DNA of 21,619 bases from assembly GCA_028868335.1 (NCBI GenBank), contig JAGWUU010000013.1, forward strand, positions 1-21,619, in the 5' to 3' direction. Source of the stretch: Sphingomonadales bacterium (GTDB lineage Bacteria > Pseudomonadota > Alphaproteobacteria > Sphingomonadales > Sphingomonadaceae). Both the position numbers and the translations under genes were made by a program. A model generated the notes under the pieces. The model worked only from the letters and a program-made list of their open reading frames with translations. It searched no databases and had not been told where the DNA came from. This document shows, piece after piece, positions 7,783 to 15,600 of this stretch. Within the stretch, counting starts at the first letter, position 1, and each line of letters starts with the position of its first letter.

Positions 7783-8214
7783 ATGTTTCGCCCCCTGTCC
7801 GATCGCGTTTTCGCCAGCCCCCAGATTTCGCTCGACGATGTGGCCGCCGCCGCTGGCCAGGGGATTGGCCTGATCGTCAACAACCGCCCGGAAGGCGAAA
7901 GCGAGGACCAGGTTTCCGGAGCGCAGATCGAGGCTGCCGCGCGCGCCGCCGGGCTCGACTATCTGGCTATTCCCGTGACCCATGCGGGATTTTCCGAAGC
8001 GCAGGTCAAGGCCATGGCCGCCGCGCTGGCCGGGACCGACAAACCGGTACTAGCCTATTGCCGGTCGGGCACCCGCTCGACCCTGCTGTGGGCGCTGGCC
8101 GAAGCGAGCCGCGGCAAGAGCCCCCACGCGCTGAGTGCTGCCGCCGCGCAGGCCGGGTACGATGTTTCTCCCGTGCGGGCGCTGATGGACATGCTGGCCG
8201 CCAATGTCGGCTAA
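7783..8214 (+). CDS. DUF442/TIGR01244-type sulfurtransferase- or phosphatase-like protein
   Basis: A 143-residue cytoplasmic protein of the DUF442 family, which is related to tyrosine phosphatases and also occurs fused to beta-lactamase-like (persulfide dioxygenase) hydrolases in sulfide metabolism. Visible motifs: the N-terminal VNNRPEGES (32-40) and the active-site loop YCRSGTRST (92-100), with candidate nucleophile C93 and phosphate/sulfur-binding R98. Whether it transfers sulfur or acts on phosphate cannot be told here; no persulfide dioxygenase gene is nearby. I chose the ATG at 7783, with GGAGA about 11 bases upstream, because the residues before it do not look like the family. Its end overlaps the next gene by 11 bases. 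Confidence 0.87.
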   Translation: MFRPLSDRVFASPQISLDDVAAAAGQGIGLIVNNRPEGESEDQVSGAQIEAAARAAGLDYLAIPVTHAGFSEAQVKAMAAALAGTDKPVLAYCRSGTRSTLLWALAEASRGKSPHALSAAAAQAGYDVSPVRALMDMLAANVG

Positions 8215-8623
8215 CTCGGCCCTGCTTGTCGAACTCGCCAAGTTCGTCGCCTCGCTCGTCGCGATCCTGGCGGTAAGCTGGCTCGTCGCACGGATGAAGC
8301 TGGGCAACGACGTGCGCCTGCGCAACGAGGCGGAGGCGGCTGACCTCGCCCGGATCGCTCTGTGCGGGTTCGAACCGGCCGAGATCGTGCTCGACCGCGC
8401 CGGGATTGGCGCCTTGTTGCGCGATGCCGGGGGCCGGGTGCTGTTGCTGCGCCGCCACGGCGCGCAATTCGCCGCGCGAATCCTGGATACCCACGCCCAT
8501 GCCCGGCTCGACCGGACGTTCCTGACCGTCGGCACCGATGACCGCCATTTCGGCACGGTCACGCTCGACCTTGGCGACCAGGCCCAGCTTTGGGCCAGCA
8601 GCCTGCGCCGGCTGGGGGCCTGA
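8204..8623 (+). CDS. Small membrane-anchored protein of unknown function
   Basis: 139 residues; I do not recognise the family. One hydrophobic segment at about 8-29 is followed by R30-M-K, which by the positive-inside rule places the C-terminal ~110 residues in the cytoplasm. That domain is rich in Ala, Arg, Asp and Leu. It has one cysteine (LARIALCGFEPAEIVLDRAG), alternating hydrophobic stretches that suggest strands and helices (RVLLLRRHGAQF; FGTVTLDLG), and no visible catalytic motif. It starts inside the DUF442 gene (11-base overlap) and stops 3 bases before the hydroxylase gene. The start has no clear ribosome binding site, so translation is probably coupled to the gene before. The coding frame is supported by amino-acid composition and this packing. 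Confidence 0.75.
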   Translation: MSANSALLVELAKFVASLVAILAVSWLVARMKLGNDVRLRNEAEAADLARIALCGFEPAEIVLDRAGIGALLRDAGGRVLLLRRHGAQFAARILDTHAHARLDRTFLTVGTDDRHFGTVTLDLGDQAQLWASSLRRLGA

Positions 8624-8626
8624 ACC

Positions 8627-9520
8627 ATGCCGACGCTGAGCCCTGTGGACTATGCGGTCCCGTTCTTCATCCTGCTGATCCTGATCGAGATCGCCTGGGC
8701 CCGGCGCGCCGCGCCCGACGCCTACGAACCGGGTGATACCCTTACCTCGCTGGCGCTTGGACTGGGCAGCACGGTAATCAACGCGCTGCTGGCCGGAGCG
8801 GTGACGGCCCTGGCCATGGCGCTCTATCGCTTTCGCCTGGTCGAGATCGGCTGGGCCTGGTGGGCGTGGATCGCCTGCTTTGTGCTCGACGATTTCAACT
8901 ACTACGTCGCCCACCGCATCGGACACCGCAGCCGCTGGTTCTGGGCGAGCCACGTCAACCACCATTCGAGCCAGCACTACAATCTGTCGACCGCGCTGCG
9001 CCAGACCTGGACCGGCTTTCCCGCAGTGTCCTTCGCCTTCCGCATCTGGCCAGCGCTTGTCGGGTTCCATCCGGCGATGATCGCCACGGTCGGTGCGATC
9101 AACCTGGTCTATCAGTTCTGGATTCATACCGAGGCGATCCGGCGCCTGCCGCGCTGGTTCGAAAAGGTGATGAACACGCCCTCGCACCACCGCGTCCACC
9201 ATGCGATCAATCCGGTGTACCTCGACCGCAACTATGCCGGGGTGTTCATCGTCTGGGATCGCTGGCTCGGCACCTTCGAACCGGAGCGCGATGACGTGCA
9301 GATCCGCTATGGCATCGTGCGCCAGCTTGGCACCTTCAACCTGATGTGGTCGGTGTTCCACGAATGGGTCGGGATCGCGAAGGACGTGCGGAGCGCGCCG
9401 TGGCGCGCCAAATGGAGCTACCTTTTCCGCGAGCCCGGCTGGACCCACGATGGCAGCCGCGACACCAGCGACATGATCCGCGCGCGGTGGCAGGCGATGC
9501 AACCCCCGAACGCAGATTAG
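8627..9520 (+). CDS. Sterol desaturase / fatty acid hydroxylase family protein
   Basis: Integral membrane di-iron enzyme, 297 residues. Three histidine boxes of the family are present: HRIGH at 96-100, HVNHH at 109-113 and HHRVHH at 187-192, with a further histidine, H167, in WIHTE. They are set between hydrophobic spans at about 10-24, 44-66 and 75-95, and near 141-165. Bacterial members of this superfamily hydroxylate or desaturate lipid chains, carotenoids or other substrates; the substrate cannot be assigned. The start ATG follows the previous stop by 3 bases, with GGGGG just upstream, so it is the third gene of the unit. The stop TAG lies within a 16-base inverted repeat (9518-9533) ahead of the GMC oxidoreductase. 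Confidence 0.92.
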   Translation: MPTLSPVDYAVPFFILLILIEIAWARRAAPDAYEPGDTLTSLALGLGSTVINALLAGAVTALAMALYRFRLVEIGWAWWAWIACFVLDDFNYYVAHRIGHRSRWFWASHVNHHSSQHYNLSTALRQTWTGFPAVSFAFRIWPALVGFHPAMIATVGAINLVYQFWIHTEAIRRLPRWFEKVMNTPSHHRVHHAINPVYLDRNYAGVFIVWDRWLGTFEPERDDVQIRYGIVRQLGTFNLMWSVFHEWVGIAKDVRSAPWRAKWSYLFREPGWTHDGSRDTSDMIRARWQAMQPPNAD

Positions 9521-9533
9521 GGTTGTCACCCTA
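9518..9533. promoter_or_regulatory. Inverted repeat upstream of the GMC oxidoreductase
   Basis: TAGGGT-TGTC-ACCCTA: a perfect 6-bp inverted repeat with a 4-base centre. It overlaps the stop TAG of the hydroxylase gene and lies 42 bases before the oxidoreductase ATG. A TTGTCA sequence inside it (9523-9528) could act as a -35 box, although no good -10 is found at 16-18 bases. It could be a repressor site or a short hairpin; there is no T-run, so it is unlikely to be a terminator. Confidence 0.35.
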
Positions 9534-9575
9534 GAAACGTTCGCATAAGCGCCTTCCCGTCAGGGAGAGACGCAC

Positions 9576-11162
9576 ATGGATCAGTTCGACGTAATCGTCA
9601 TTGGCGGCGGCAGCGCCGGAAGCGCGGTCGCCGCGCGGCTCAGCGAGGATGGCCGCCGCAGGGTTTGCCTGCTGGAAGCGGGCGGGACCAACGACAATTT
9701 CCGCATCAAGACTCCGGGCATGATGGTCTCGCTGCCCAAGGCGGCGAACTGGGCCTTCGAGACTGAGCCGATGGCAGGCCTCAATGGCCGCCGCGGATAC
9801 CAGCCGCGCGGGCGCGGCCTCGGCGGATCGAGCGCGATCAACGCCATGCTCTATGTTCGCGGCAACGCCTGGGACTATGACAACTGGGCCGCACTCGGCT
9901 GCACCGGCTGGAGCTATCAGGACGTCCTCCCCTACTTCAAACGGGCCGAGAGCAACGAGCGCGGCGCGGACGCCTTTCACGGCGGCGGCGGCCCGCTGTC
10001 GGTCAGCGACCAGCATTGGCCGTCTCCCGCCAGTCGCGCCTTTGTCGACGCAGCGGCCGAACTGCAATTGCCGCGCAATCCCGATTTCAACGGGGCGAAG
10101 CAGGGCGGGTTCGGGCTTTACCAGGTGACCCAGCGCAACGGCGAACGCTGGTCGGCGGCGCGCGCCTATGTCGAACCGGCGCGGAACCGGCCCAACCTTG
10201 CGGTCCGTACAGGCGTATTGGTCGAGAAGATCGAGATCGAGAACGGCCGCGCGACCGGGGTGACAATCCGACGCGGCACACGGCGCGAAACCCTGTGCGC
10301 CACCGGCGGGGTCGTGCTCAGCGCCGGTGCCTTCGGCAGTCCGCACCTGCTGATGCTGTCAGGCGTCGGCCCGGCGGTGCATCTGGCGGAACACGGGATC
10401 GCCGTGGCGCGCGATTGCCCGGCGGTCGGCGCCGACCTTCAGGATCACTGCGATTTCATTATCGGTTACGAGGCGCATTCGCTCGACCTGATGGGGCTTT
10501 CGCTCAGGGGCCTGTTGCGGATGGGCAATTCGCTGGTCGAATATATCCGCCATCGCACCGGAACCATGACCACGCCCTTTGCCGAGGCGGGCGGGTTCTG
10601 GACGATCGATCCCGAGGCGCCCGCGCCCGACATCCAGTACCACTTCATTCCCGGCATCGTGCAGAACCACGGCCGCGACACGGTGCGCGAGCACGGGTTT
10701 TCGGTTCACGCCTGCGTGCTGCGCCCGGAAAGCCGGGGGTGGGTTCGGCTGCATGGCAATGATCCCGCAGCGGCTCCGGCGATCAACCCCAACTTCCTTT
10801 CGAACGAACGCGACATCGCGCTGCTGCGCAAGGCCACCCGGCTGATGCACCGCATCTGCGAAGCACCGGCGCTGGCCGTTTATGGTGGGCGCGACCGCAA
10901 CCCGGTCGACTATGCCGACGATGCGGCGCTGGATGCCGCGATCCGGGCGAACGCCGATACGATCTATCACCCGGTCGGCACCTGCCGCATGGGCAGCGAC
11001 GGAGACAGCGTCGTCGATCCCACGCTCAAGGCGCGCGGCGTCGATGGGCTGTGGGTGGCCGATGCATCGATCATGCCGCGACTGGTTTCAGGCAACACCA
11101 ACGCGCCCTCGATCATGATCGGCGAACGCGCAGCGGATTTCATCAAGACCGCCTTGCAATAG
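9576..11162 (+). CDS. GMC-family FAD-dependent oxidoreductase (choline/alcohol dehydrogenase-like)
   Basis: Oxidises an alcohol group with FAD; the 528-residue length and motifs match the choline dehydrogenase/alkan-1-ol dehydrogenase type. An N-terminal Rossmann motif G10-G-G-S-A-G15 binds FAD; GMC signature 1 runs from about 78 to 100 (RGRGLGGSSAINAMLYVRG) and signature 2 is GAFGSPHLLMLSGVGP. The catalytic pair is H465 (YHPVGTCRMG) and N509 in the SGNTNAPS motif. There is no signal peptide, so it is cytoplasmic or membrane-associated. The start has a good AGGGAGAG site about 7 bases upstream. It converges on a TonB-dependent receptor, and there is no betaine aldehyde dehydrogenase next to it, so choline as the substrate is not supported. 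Confidence 0.94.
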   Translation: MDQFDVIVIGGGSAGSAVAARLSEDGRRRVCLLEAGGTNDNFRIKTPGMMVSLPKAANWAFETEPMAGLNGRRGYQPRGRGLGGSSAINAMLYVRGNAWDYDNWAALGCTGWSYQDVLPYFKRAESNERGADAFHGGGGPLSVSDQHWPSPASRAFVDAAAELQLPRNPDFNGAKQGGFGLYQVTQRNGERWSAARAYVEPARNRPNLAVRTGVLVEKIEIENGRATGVTIRRGTRRETLCATGGVVLSAGAFGSPHLLMLSGVGPAVHLAEHGIAVARDCPAVGADLQDHCDFIIGYEAHSLDLMGLSLRGLLRMGNSLVEYIRHRTGTMTTPFAEAGGFWTIDPEAPAPDIQYHFIPGIVQNHGRDTVREHGFSVHACVLRPESRGWVRLHGNDPAAAPAINPNFLSNERDIALLRKATRLMHRICEAPALAVYGGRDRNPVDYADDAALDAAIRANADTIYHPVGTCRMGSDGDSVVDPTLKARGVDGLWVADASIMPRLVSGNTNAPSIMIGERAADFIKTALQ

Positions 11163-11166
11163 AAAA

Positions 11167-11194
11167 GGGCCGGGTCACTTGCGCGACCCGGCCC
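11167..11194. terminator. Bidirectional terminator between GMC oxidoreductase and TonB receptor
   Basis: A perfect 10-bp stem (11167-11176 with 11185-11194) with loop ACTTGCGC. On the minus strand it is followed by CTTTTCTA, a good terminator tract for the TonB receptor. On the plus strand the following CTCTCT is weaker, but the same stem lies 5 bases past the oxidoreductase stop. It probably terminates both convergent genes. Confidence 0.8.
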
Positions 11195-11222
11195 CTCTCT
11201 GTGCCCGTTGCCGGTTCGCCGG

Positions 11223-13610
11223 TCAGAACGTCTTGCGGATGCTCATCCCGTAAGTGCGCGGCTGGCTGACCGAATAGCCGAGGCGCGCCCGCCCGCCACG
11301 TTCGCGGTCGAACGAAAGCAGCGCATGCGCGTCGAGCAGGTTGTTGACATAGACCGTCACCGTCAGCCCGGGATCCATTTCGACGCCGCCGCTGATGTTG
11401 ACCAGCTCGTAGCTCGGCAGGTTGAGATCAACCGTGGTCGAAGCCGAAGCGGGTGCACCCAGGAACGGCAGGTTGTGCACGAAGGTGCGCGGGTTGTTTT
11501 CCTGGTCAGCCGGCTGGGTGTACCGATCGCCAACGTGCTGGAACGAGCCGGTGACAAAGCCCTTGGTTCCGTCCGTGATCGGGAATTCATAGCTGCCCGA
11601 TGCGGTGATCTGGAACTTGGGGACGCTGGGCAGGCGATTGCCGTCGCGGATGCCGGTGGCGGCGGTCAGTGCCCCCGGCAGGGTGGTATCGAACTTCGAA
11701 TCCATCACGCTGCCCGACAGCGAGAAGTTCAGCCCGTTAACCGGATTGAGCCCCACTTCGAATTCGACGCCCGCCGAGTGCGCCTTGGCGACGTTGAACA
11801 CGATCCGCGACGAGCAGCTGCCGGCGTCGAGCGTCACCTGCAGATTGCTGATCTTGTTGTAGAACCCGGCGGCGTTGAAGGTGAACCCGTGGCCGTGCGC
11901 CTTCAGGCCCACTTCATAATCCCACAGCGATTCGTCCTTGTACGACTGGAACCCGCCGAACAGTGCGCGGTCGGCTGCGGTGCACAGCCCAGCGTTGAGC
12001 GGGTCGTTGACCCCGCCAAGGCGGAAGCCCTTGGCGGCTTCCGCGTTGAGCGTGATCCCGTCGCTCGCTTCGTAGCTGAGGATGAAGCGCGGCGAAACGC
12101 CATTCGACTTGGTCCGGTCGCTTTGGTTGTCGTCGTTCGAGAACAGCCCACCCGACTTGAAGGTGCGCTCTTCCTTGAAGTCATAGTAGCGCGCCCCGGC
12201 GGTTGCCTTGAAACGGTCGGTCAGGTGGTAGGTCGCCTCACCAAACACGGCATACTGCTTGATGCTGTAGGGCAGGTGCGCGTTGTAGGGCGAATCGGCC
12301 GGGAAGCCGTTGGCCACCGCCGCCGAGGTGCCGGCCCCGAGCGTAGCGTCGGTATAGGCGTCATAACCCGGGGTGGGCAGGCGCTGGTCATAGGTGCGCT
12401 TGATGTTCGAATAGAACGCACCGATCACCCATTGCAGCGGACCTTTGTCGGTCGATGCCAGGCGCACTTCCTGGCTGAAGGTATCAAGCTTGGTCGTGTC
12501 GCGCAGGTTCGAGGCAAGCTGCACGCCGGCGGCCGGGAAGCCCAGGTCGACCGAAACCGAACCGGTCAGCGCACTGGCGTCGCGGCTGACGAGGATGTCG
12601 CGGTGCGAGTAAGAGGTCACGGTGGTCAGCGCCACGCTGTCCGACAGGTCGCCTTCCAGCTTGAGGTCGGCGATCAACGTCTCGTCGCTGAACTTCTCGC
12701 GCAGCTTGAGGTACTGCTCGTTTTGCTTGAACGTATAGGCCGGAACCGTGGTGGTATCGGGATTGGCGTAAAGGTTCCAGATCTCCGACCGGTTGAAGCC
12801 GTTGCTGATCACCTTCTGGTAAACGACGCGCGGCGTAATTCGAAGGCTTTCCGTCGGTTCGAGCAGGACCGACAGGCGCCCGCCATAGCGATCGCCATCG
12901 TTGACGTTCTTGCCCGCCGCCGGGCCGATCGCGTTGATGAAGCCGGCGTAATGGGTCCAGTAGCCGACCGCGCGCGCCGCTGCCTTTTCACCCAGCGGCA
13001 CGTTGACCGCGCCCTTGAGTTCGCCGCCGAGGCCGCCGCCGTCGATCTGGCTGATCCCGCCCTCCACCGTTCCTTCGGTCTTGCCGAGCTTGGGCTGGTT
13101 GGTGATGTAGCGGATCGTGCCGCCGACCGAACCCGAACCGAACAGCGTACCCTGCGGCCCGCGCAGGGTTTCGACGCGGTTGAGGTCGAACAGGTCAAGG
13201 TCCGGGGTAAACAGCGACAGCGAAATCACCGATTCGTCGAGATAGACGCCGACCTGCTCCTTAACGCCCGGCTGGTCGCGCACGACCTGCCCGGCCGACA
13301 CGCCGCGCACCGAAACCTGGCTCTGGCCCGGCCCGAGGTTCTGAACGGCCAGACCCGCGACGTTGCGCGACAGGTCTTCAAGCGTCACCGCGCCAGAACG
13401 CTGGATGTCCTTGGCGGTTTGCGCATTGATCGAGAAAGGCACCTTCTGCAGGCTCTCTTCGCGCTTCGTGGCGGTGACGAGAATCTCGTTGCCGACGCCC
13501 TCCTGGGGGGCGGCGTTCTGCGCGAAGGCGGGAGTGGCAACGGCCAGTCCGGCGATGCCAGCCAACAGGACATGGCGCGTGCGAATGGTACGTGGGGAAT
13601 TGGGTCGCAT
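11223..13610 (-). CDS. TonB-dependent outer membrane receptor
   Basis: 795 residues. A Sec signal peptide ends at AFA|QN (after residue 30). The TonB-box-like EILVTATKREE lies at 42-52, the plug domain spans about 55-170 with VRGVSAG and VETLRGPQGTLFGSGSVGG, and a beta-barrel runs to the C-terminal F (RKTF). It imports a ligand that I cannot name: siderophore, vitamin, sugar or aromatic compound. Two cysteines in the barrel, in GLCTAADRA and DAGSCSSR, may form an extracellular disulfide. A good ribosome binding site, TGGAGGAAATC, precedes the ATG. It would be energised by TonB/ExbB/ExbD, encoded at the right end of this window. It is downstream of hisN by 179 bases with its own probable promoter. 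Confidence 0.97.
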   Translation of the reverse strand: MRPNSPRTIRTRHVLLAGIAGLAVATPAFAQNAAPQEGVGNEILVTATKREESLQKVPFSINAQTAKDIQRSGAVTLEDLSRNVAGLAVQNLGPGQSQVSVRGVSAGQVVRDQPGVKEQVGVYLDESVISLSLFTPDLDLFDLNRVETLRGPQGTLFGSGSVGGTIRYITNQPKLGKTEGTVEGGISQIDGGGLGGELKGAVNVPLGEKAAARAVGYWTHYAGFINAIGPAAGKNVNDGDRYGGRLSVLLEPTESLRITPRVVYQKVISNGFNRSEIWNLYANPDTTTVPAYTFKQNEQYLKLREKFSDETLIADLKLEGDLSDSVALTTVTSYSHRDILVSRDASALTGSVSVDLGFPAAGVQLASNLRDTTKLDTFSQEVRLASTDKGPLQWVIGAFYSNIKRTYDQRLPTPGYDAYTDATLGAGTSAAVANGFPADSPYNAHLPYSIKQYAVFGEATYHLTDRFKATAGARYYDFKEERTFKSGGLFSNDDNQSDRTKSNGVSPRFILSYEASDGITLNAEAAKGFRLGGVNDPLNAGLCTAADRALFGGFQSYKDESLWDYEVGLKAHGHGFTFNAAGFYNKISNLQVTLDAGSCSSRIVFNVAKAHSAGVEFEVGLNPVNGLNFSLSGSVMDSKFDTTLPGALTAATGIRDGNRLPSVPKFQITASGSYEFPITDGTKGFVTGSFQHVGDRYTQPADQENNPRTFVHNLPFLGAPASASTTVDLNLPSYELVNISGGVEMDPGLTVTVYVNNLLDAHALLSFDRERGGRARLGYSVSQPRTYGMSIRKTF

Positions 13611-13789
13611 GATTTCCTCCAGTGTGACGGCGCGCGTCTGTCGCGGCGCTCGATGAGCGCACTGCTGGACTCTCCCGATTCGCCGGGCAAGCGGGGCCGA
13701 CAGAATGTTGCGCGAATGTCAGGCCTCTGTCGCGAAATGGCCACAGTGCCGCACGGACTGGCGCGGAAAACTAACGCTCCGTCGGATAA
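13611..13789 (-). promoter_or_regulatory. Upstream region of TonB receptor with repeated TCTGTCG motif
   Basis: 179 bases between the hisN stop and the receptor start. The 7-mer TCTGTCG occurs at 13637-13643 and 13726-13732 (both as TCTGTCGCG), and inverted at 13698-13704 (CGACAGA). A separate perfect hairpin (GCGCTC-GAT-GAGCGC) lies at 13646-13660. The repeated word could be a regulator site; no confident -35/-10 pair is visible. Confidence 0.35.
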
Positions 13790-14572
13790 TCAGTGATTGC
13801 AGGCGAGCGCTTCGATCACGTCCTCAAGCCGGGCCGGATCGCCCAGCGCGAGGACATGGCCGTCGCTGGCGGCGTGGAGCGGTTCGCCGTTCCAGTCGCA
13901 CATCGTCCCGCCCGCGCCTTCGACCACCGGGACCAGCGCGGCGTAGTCGTGCAGCTTGAGGTTGGCTTCGCAGACGATGTCGAGCTGCCCCATCGCCAGC
14001 ATGGCGTAGTTGTAGCAATCCCCGCCCATGACCATGCGCTTGTGGTCGGTCCGGGCGGCCAGCGCCATGAAATGCGCGCCGTCGTGATCGTCGAAATAAT
14101 GCGGCCCGGTAGTGGCGATGGCGGCATCGGCCAGGCTGGGGCAGGGACGGGTGCGAACCGGCGCGCCGTTGAAGGTGGTGGCCTGGCCCGTCGCCCCCAC
14201 CCACCGCTCCTTGAGCACCGGCTGGTCGATCACCCCCAGCACTGGCCAGCCTTCCTGCACCAGCGCGATCAGCGTGCCGAAGATCGGCCGCCCGGCCATG
14301 AAGGCGGTGGTCCCGTCGATCGGATCGAGTACCCAGGTCCGGCCCGAATCGCCCATCTCGGCCCCGAACTCCTCGCCAAAGATCGCGTCGCGCGGGAATT
14401 CTGCCTTGATCAGCCGCCGCATCGCCTCTTCGGCGGCGCGATCGGCCTCGGTCACAGGCGAACGATCATCCTTGCGCTCCGCCCCGATCCCGGTGCGGAA
14501 CAAGGGCACGATCGCCTCCCGCGCGGCATCGGCCAGACGGTTGGCAAGGGTGAGTTCGGCCTCGAACGCCAT
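13790..14572 (-). CDS. hisN: Histidinol-phosphatase, inositol monophosphatase family
   Basis: Probable dephosphorylation of histidinol phosphate in histidine synthesis. The 260-residue protein has IMPase metal motifs: GEEFG at 66-70, DPIDGTTAF at 83-91 (D83, D86), and, in the C-terminal third, a LKLHDYAALVPVVEGAGG segment with the conserved D and the family E-A-G-G variant. The HisN identity rather than SuhB or CysQ rests on overall resemblance to HisN-type IMPases in actinobacteria and alphaproteobacteria and is an inference. The ATG at 14572 forms TGATG with the prs stop, giving a 1-base overlap; an in-frame TTG just before (14575) is less likely. It is coupled to prs, whose product supplies PRPP to histidine synthesis. 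Confidence 0.85.
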   Translation of the reverse strand: MAFEAELTLANRLADAAREAIVPLFRTGIGAERKDDRSPVTEADRAAEEAMRRLIKAEFPRDAIFGEEFGAEMGDSGRTWVLDPIDGTTAFMAGRPIFGTLIALVQEGWPVLGVIDQPVLKERWVGATGQATTFNGAPVRTRPCPSLADAAIATTGPHYFDDHDGAHFMALAARTDHKRMVMGGDCYNYAMLAMGQLDIVCEANLKLHDYAALVPVVEGAGGTMCDWNGEPLHAASDGHVLALGDPARLEDVIEALACNH

Positions 14573-15507
14573 CAATCGAACAGCGACGAGACCGAGCTTT
14601 CCTCGGCGATGCGGTGGATTGCCTCGCCGATCAGCGGGGCGATGGTTAGGACGCGGATCTTGTCCGAGGCGAGCGCCGCCTTGGTCGGCTGGATCGTGTC
14701 GGTGATCACCAGTTCCTTGAGCGCCGAATTGGTCACCCGCTCCACCGCCTTGCCCGACAGGACGCCGTGGGTGAGGTAGGCGGTGACGCTGGCGGCACCG
14801 CCGTCGATCAGCGCCTGGGCGGCGTTGACCAGGGTTCCGCCCGAATCGATGATGTCGTCGATCAGGATGCAGTCCTTGCCGGCAACGTCGCCGATGATGT
14901 TCATCACCTCGGACACGCCCGGTTTGTCGCGGCGCTTGTCGACGATCGCCAGCGGTGCGTTGTTGAGCCGACGGGCCAGCGCGCGAGCGCGGACCACGCC
15001 GCCGACGTCGGGCGAAACCACCATCAGGTTGGCGGCATCGCCCTGGCTGAGGATGTCAGCCGCCATCACCGGCGCGGCGTAGAGGTTGTCGGTCGGGATG
15101 TCGAAGAAGCCCTGGATCTGCCCGGCGTGAAGATCGACCGCCAGAACCCGGTCCACCCCCGCAGTGGTGATCAGGTTGGCAACCAGCTTGGCCGAGATCG
15201 GGGTGCGCGGCCCCGGCTTGCGGTCCTGCCGGGCATAACCGAAATAAGGCAGAACGGCGGTGATCCGCTTGGCCGAGGCGCGGCGCAGCGCATCGATGCA
15301 GATCAGCAGCTCCATCAGGTTGTCGTTGGCCGGCGCGGAGGTCGACTGGATCACGAAAACGTCCTCGCCGCGCACGTTCTCGTGGATCTCCACGAAAACC
15401 TCGTCGTCAGCGAAACGCCGCACGTCCGCGTTGGTCAGCGGGAGTTCGAGGTAGCCCGCGATGGCGCGCGCCAGCGGCAGGTTCGAGTTGCCAGCCAGGA
15501 TCTTCAT
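14572..15507 (-). CDS. prs: Ribose-phosphate pyrophosphokinase (PRPP synthetase)
   Basis: Makes PRPP from ribose-5-phosphate and ATP for purine, pyrimidine, histidine, tryptophan and NAD synthesis (cytoplasm). The 311-residue class I enzyme has RQDRKPGPRTPISAK (93-107) of the ATP site, DLHAGQIQGFF (125-135) with H127, the flexible KRRDKP loop (191-196) and the PRPP-binding loop CILIDDIIDSGGT (213-225). Start ATG with GGAAGGG 7 bases upstream. The stop overlaps the hisN start by 1 base. A hairpin (15521-15547) lies right before the ribosome binding site. Confidence 0.97.
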   Translation of the reverse strand: MKILAGNSNLPLARAIAGYLELPLTNADVRRFADDEVFVEIHENVRGEDVFVIQSTSAPANDNLMELLICIDALRRASAKRITAVLPYFGYARQDRKPGPRTPISAKLVANLITTAGVDRVLAVDLHAGQIQGFFDIPTDNLYAAPVMAADILSQGDAANLMVVSPDVGGVVRARALARRLNNAPLAIVDKRRDKPGVSEVMNIIGDVAGKDCILIDDIIDSGGTLVNAAQALIDGGAASVTAYLTHGVLSGKAVERVTNSALKELVITDTIQPTKAALASDKIRVLTIAPLIGEAIHRIAEESSVSSLFD

Positions 15508-15520
15508 GTTGGTCGCCCTT

Positions 15521-15547
15521 CCCGCGCGCGATTCAGCCCTGCGCGGG
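15521..15547 (-). promoter_or_regulatory. Hairpin next to the prs ribosome binding site
   Basis: A 7-bp stem (CCCGCGC at 15521-15527 pairs with GCGCGGG at 15541-15547) lies in the prs leader. Read on the minus strand, the stem ends directly before the AAGGG of the ribosome binding site. It might modulate prs translation, but such GC-rich stems are common at this GC content and there is no T-run. Confidence 0.25.
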
Positions 15548-15600
15548 CCTTAGCCAAGGACCGGCGGATTGCAAGGTGAGTCGCCCCGGAAAGGTGGGGA

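Noticed and set aside
8006..9529. Long minus-strand frame over the DUF442/hydroxylase genes
   Set aside because: It is rich in Arg/His/Gln/Pro and has no domain; the plus-strand genes have conserved motifs and overlaps.
11208..13796. 862-codon open frame antisense to the TonB receptor
   Set aside because: It is a shadow of a GC-rich gene: the receptor on the minus strand has all family motifs and a good start site, while the antisense translation is Arg/Gly-rich with no motif. Lack of stops over 2.5 kb is expected at this GC content.
13790..14572. Assignment of the IMPase-family gene as inositol monophosphatase SuhB or CysQ
   Set aside because: The linkage with prs and the resemblance to HisN-type proteins fit histidinol-phosphatase better, though the call remains an inference.
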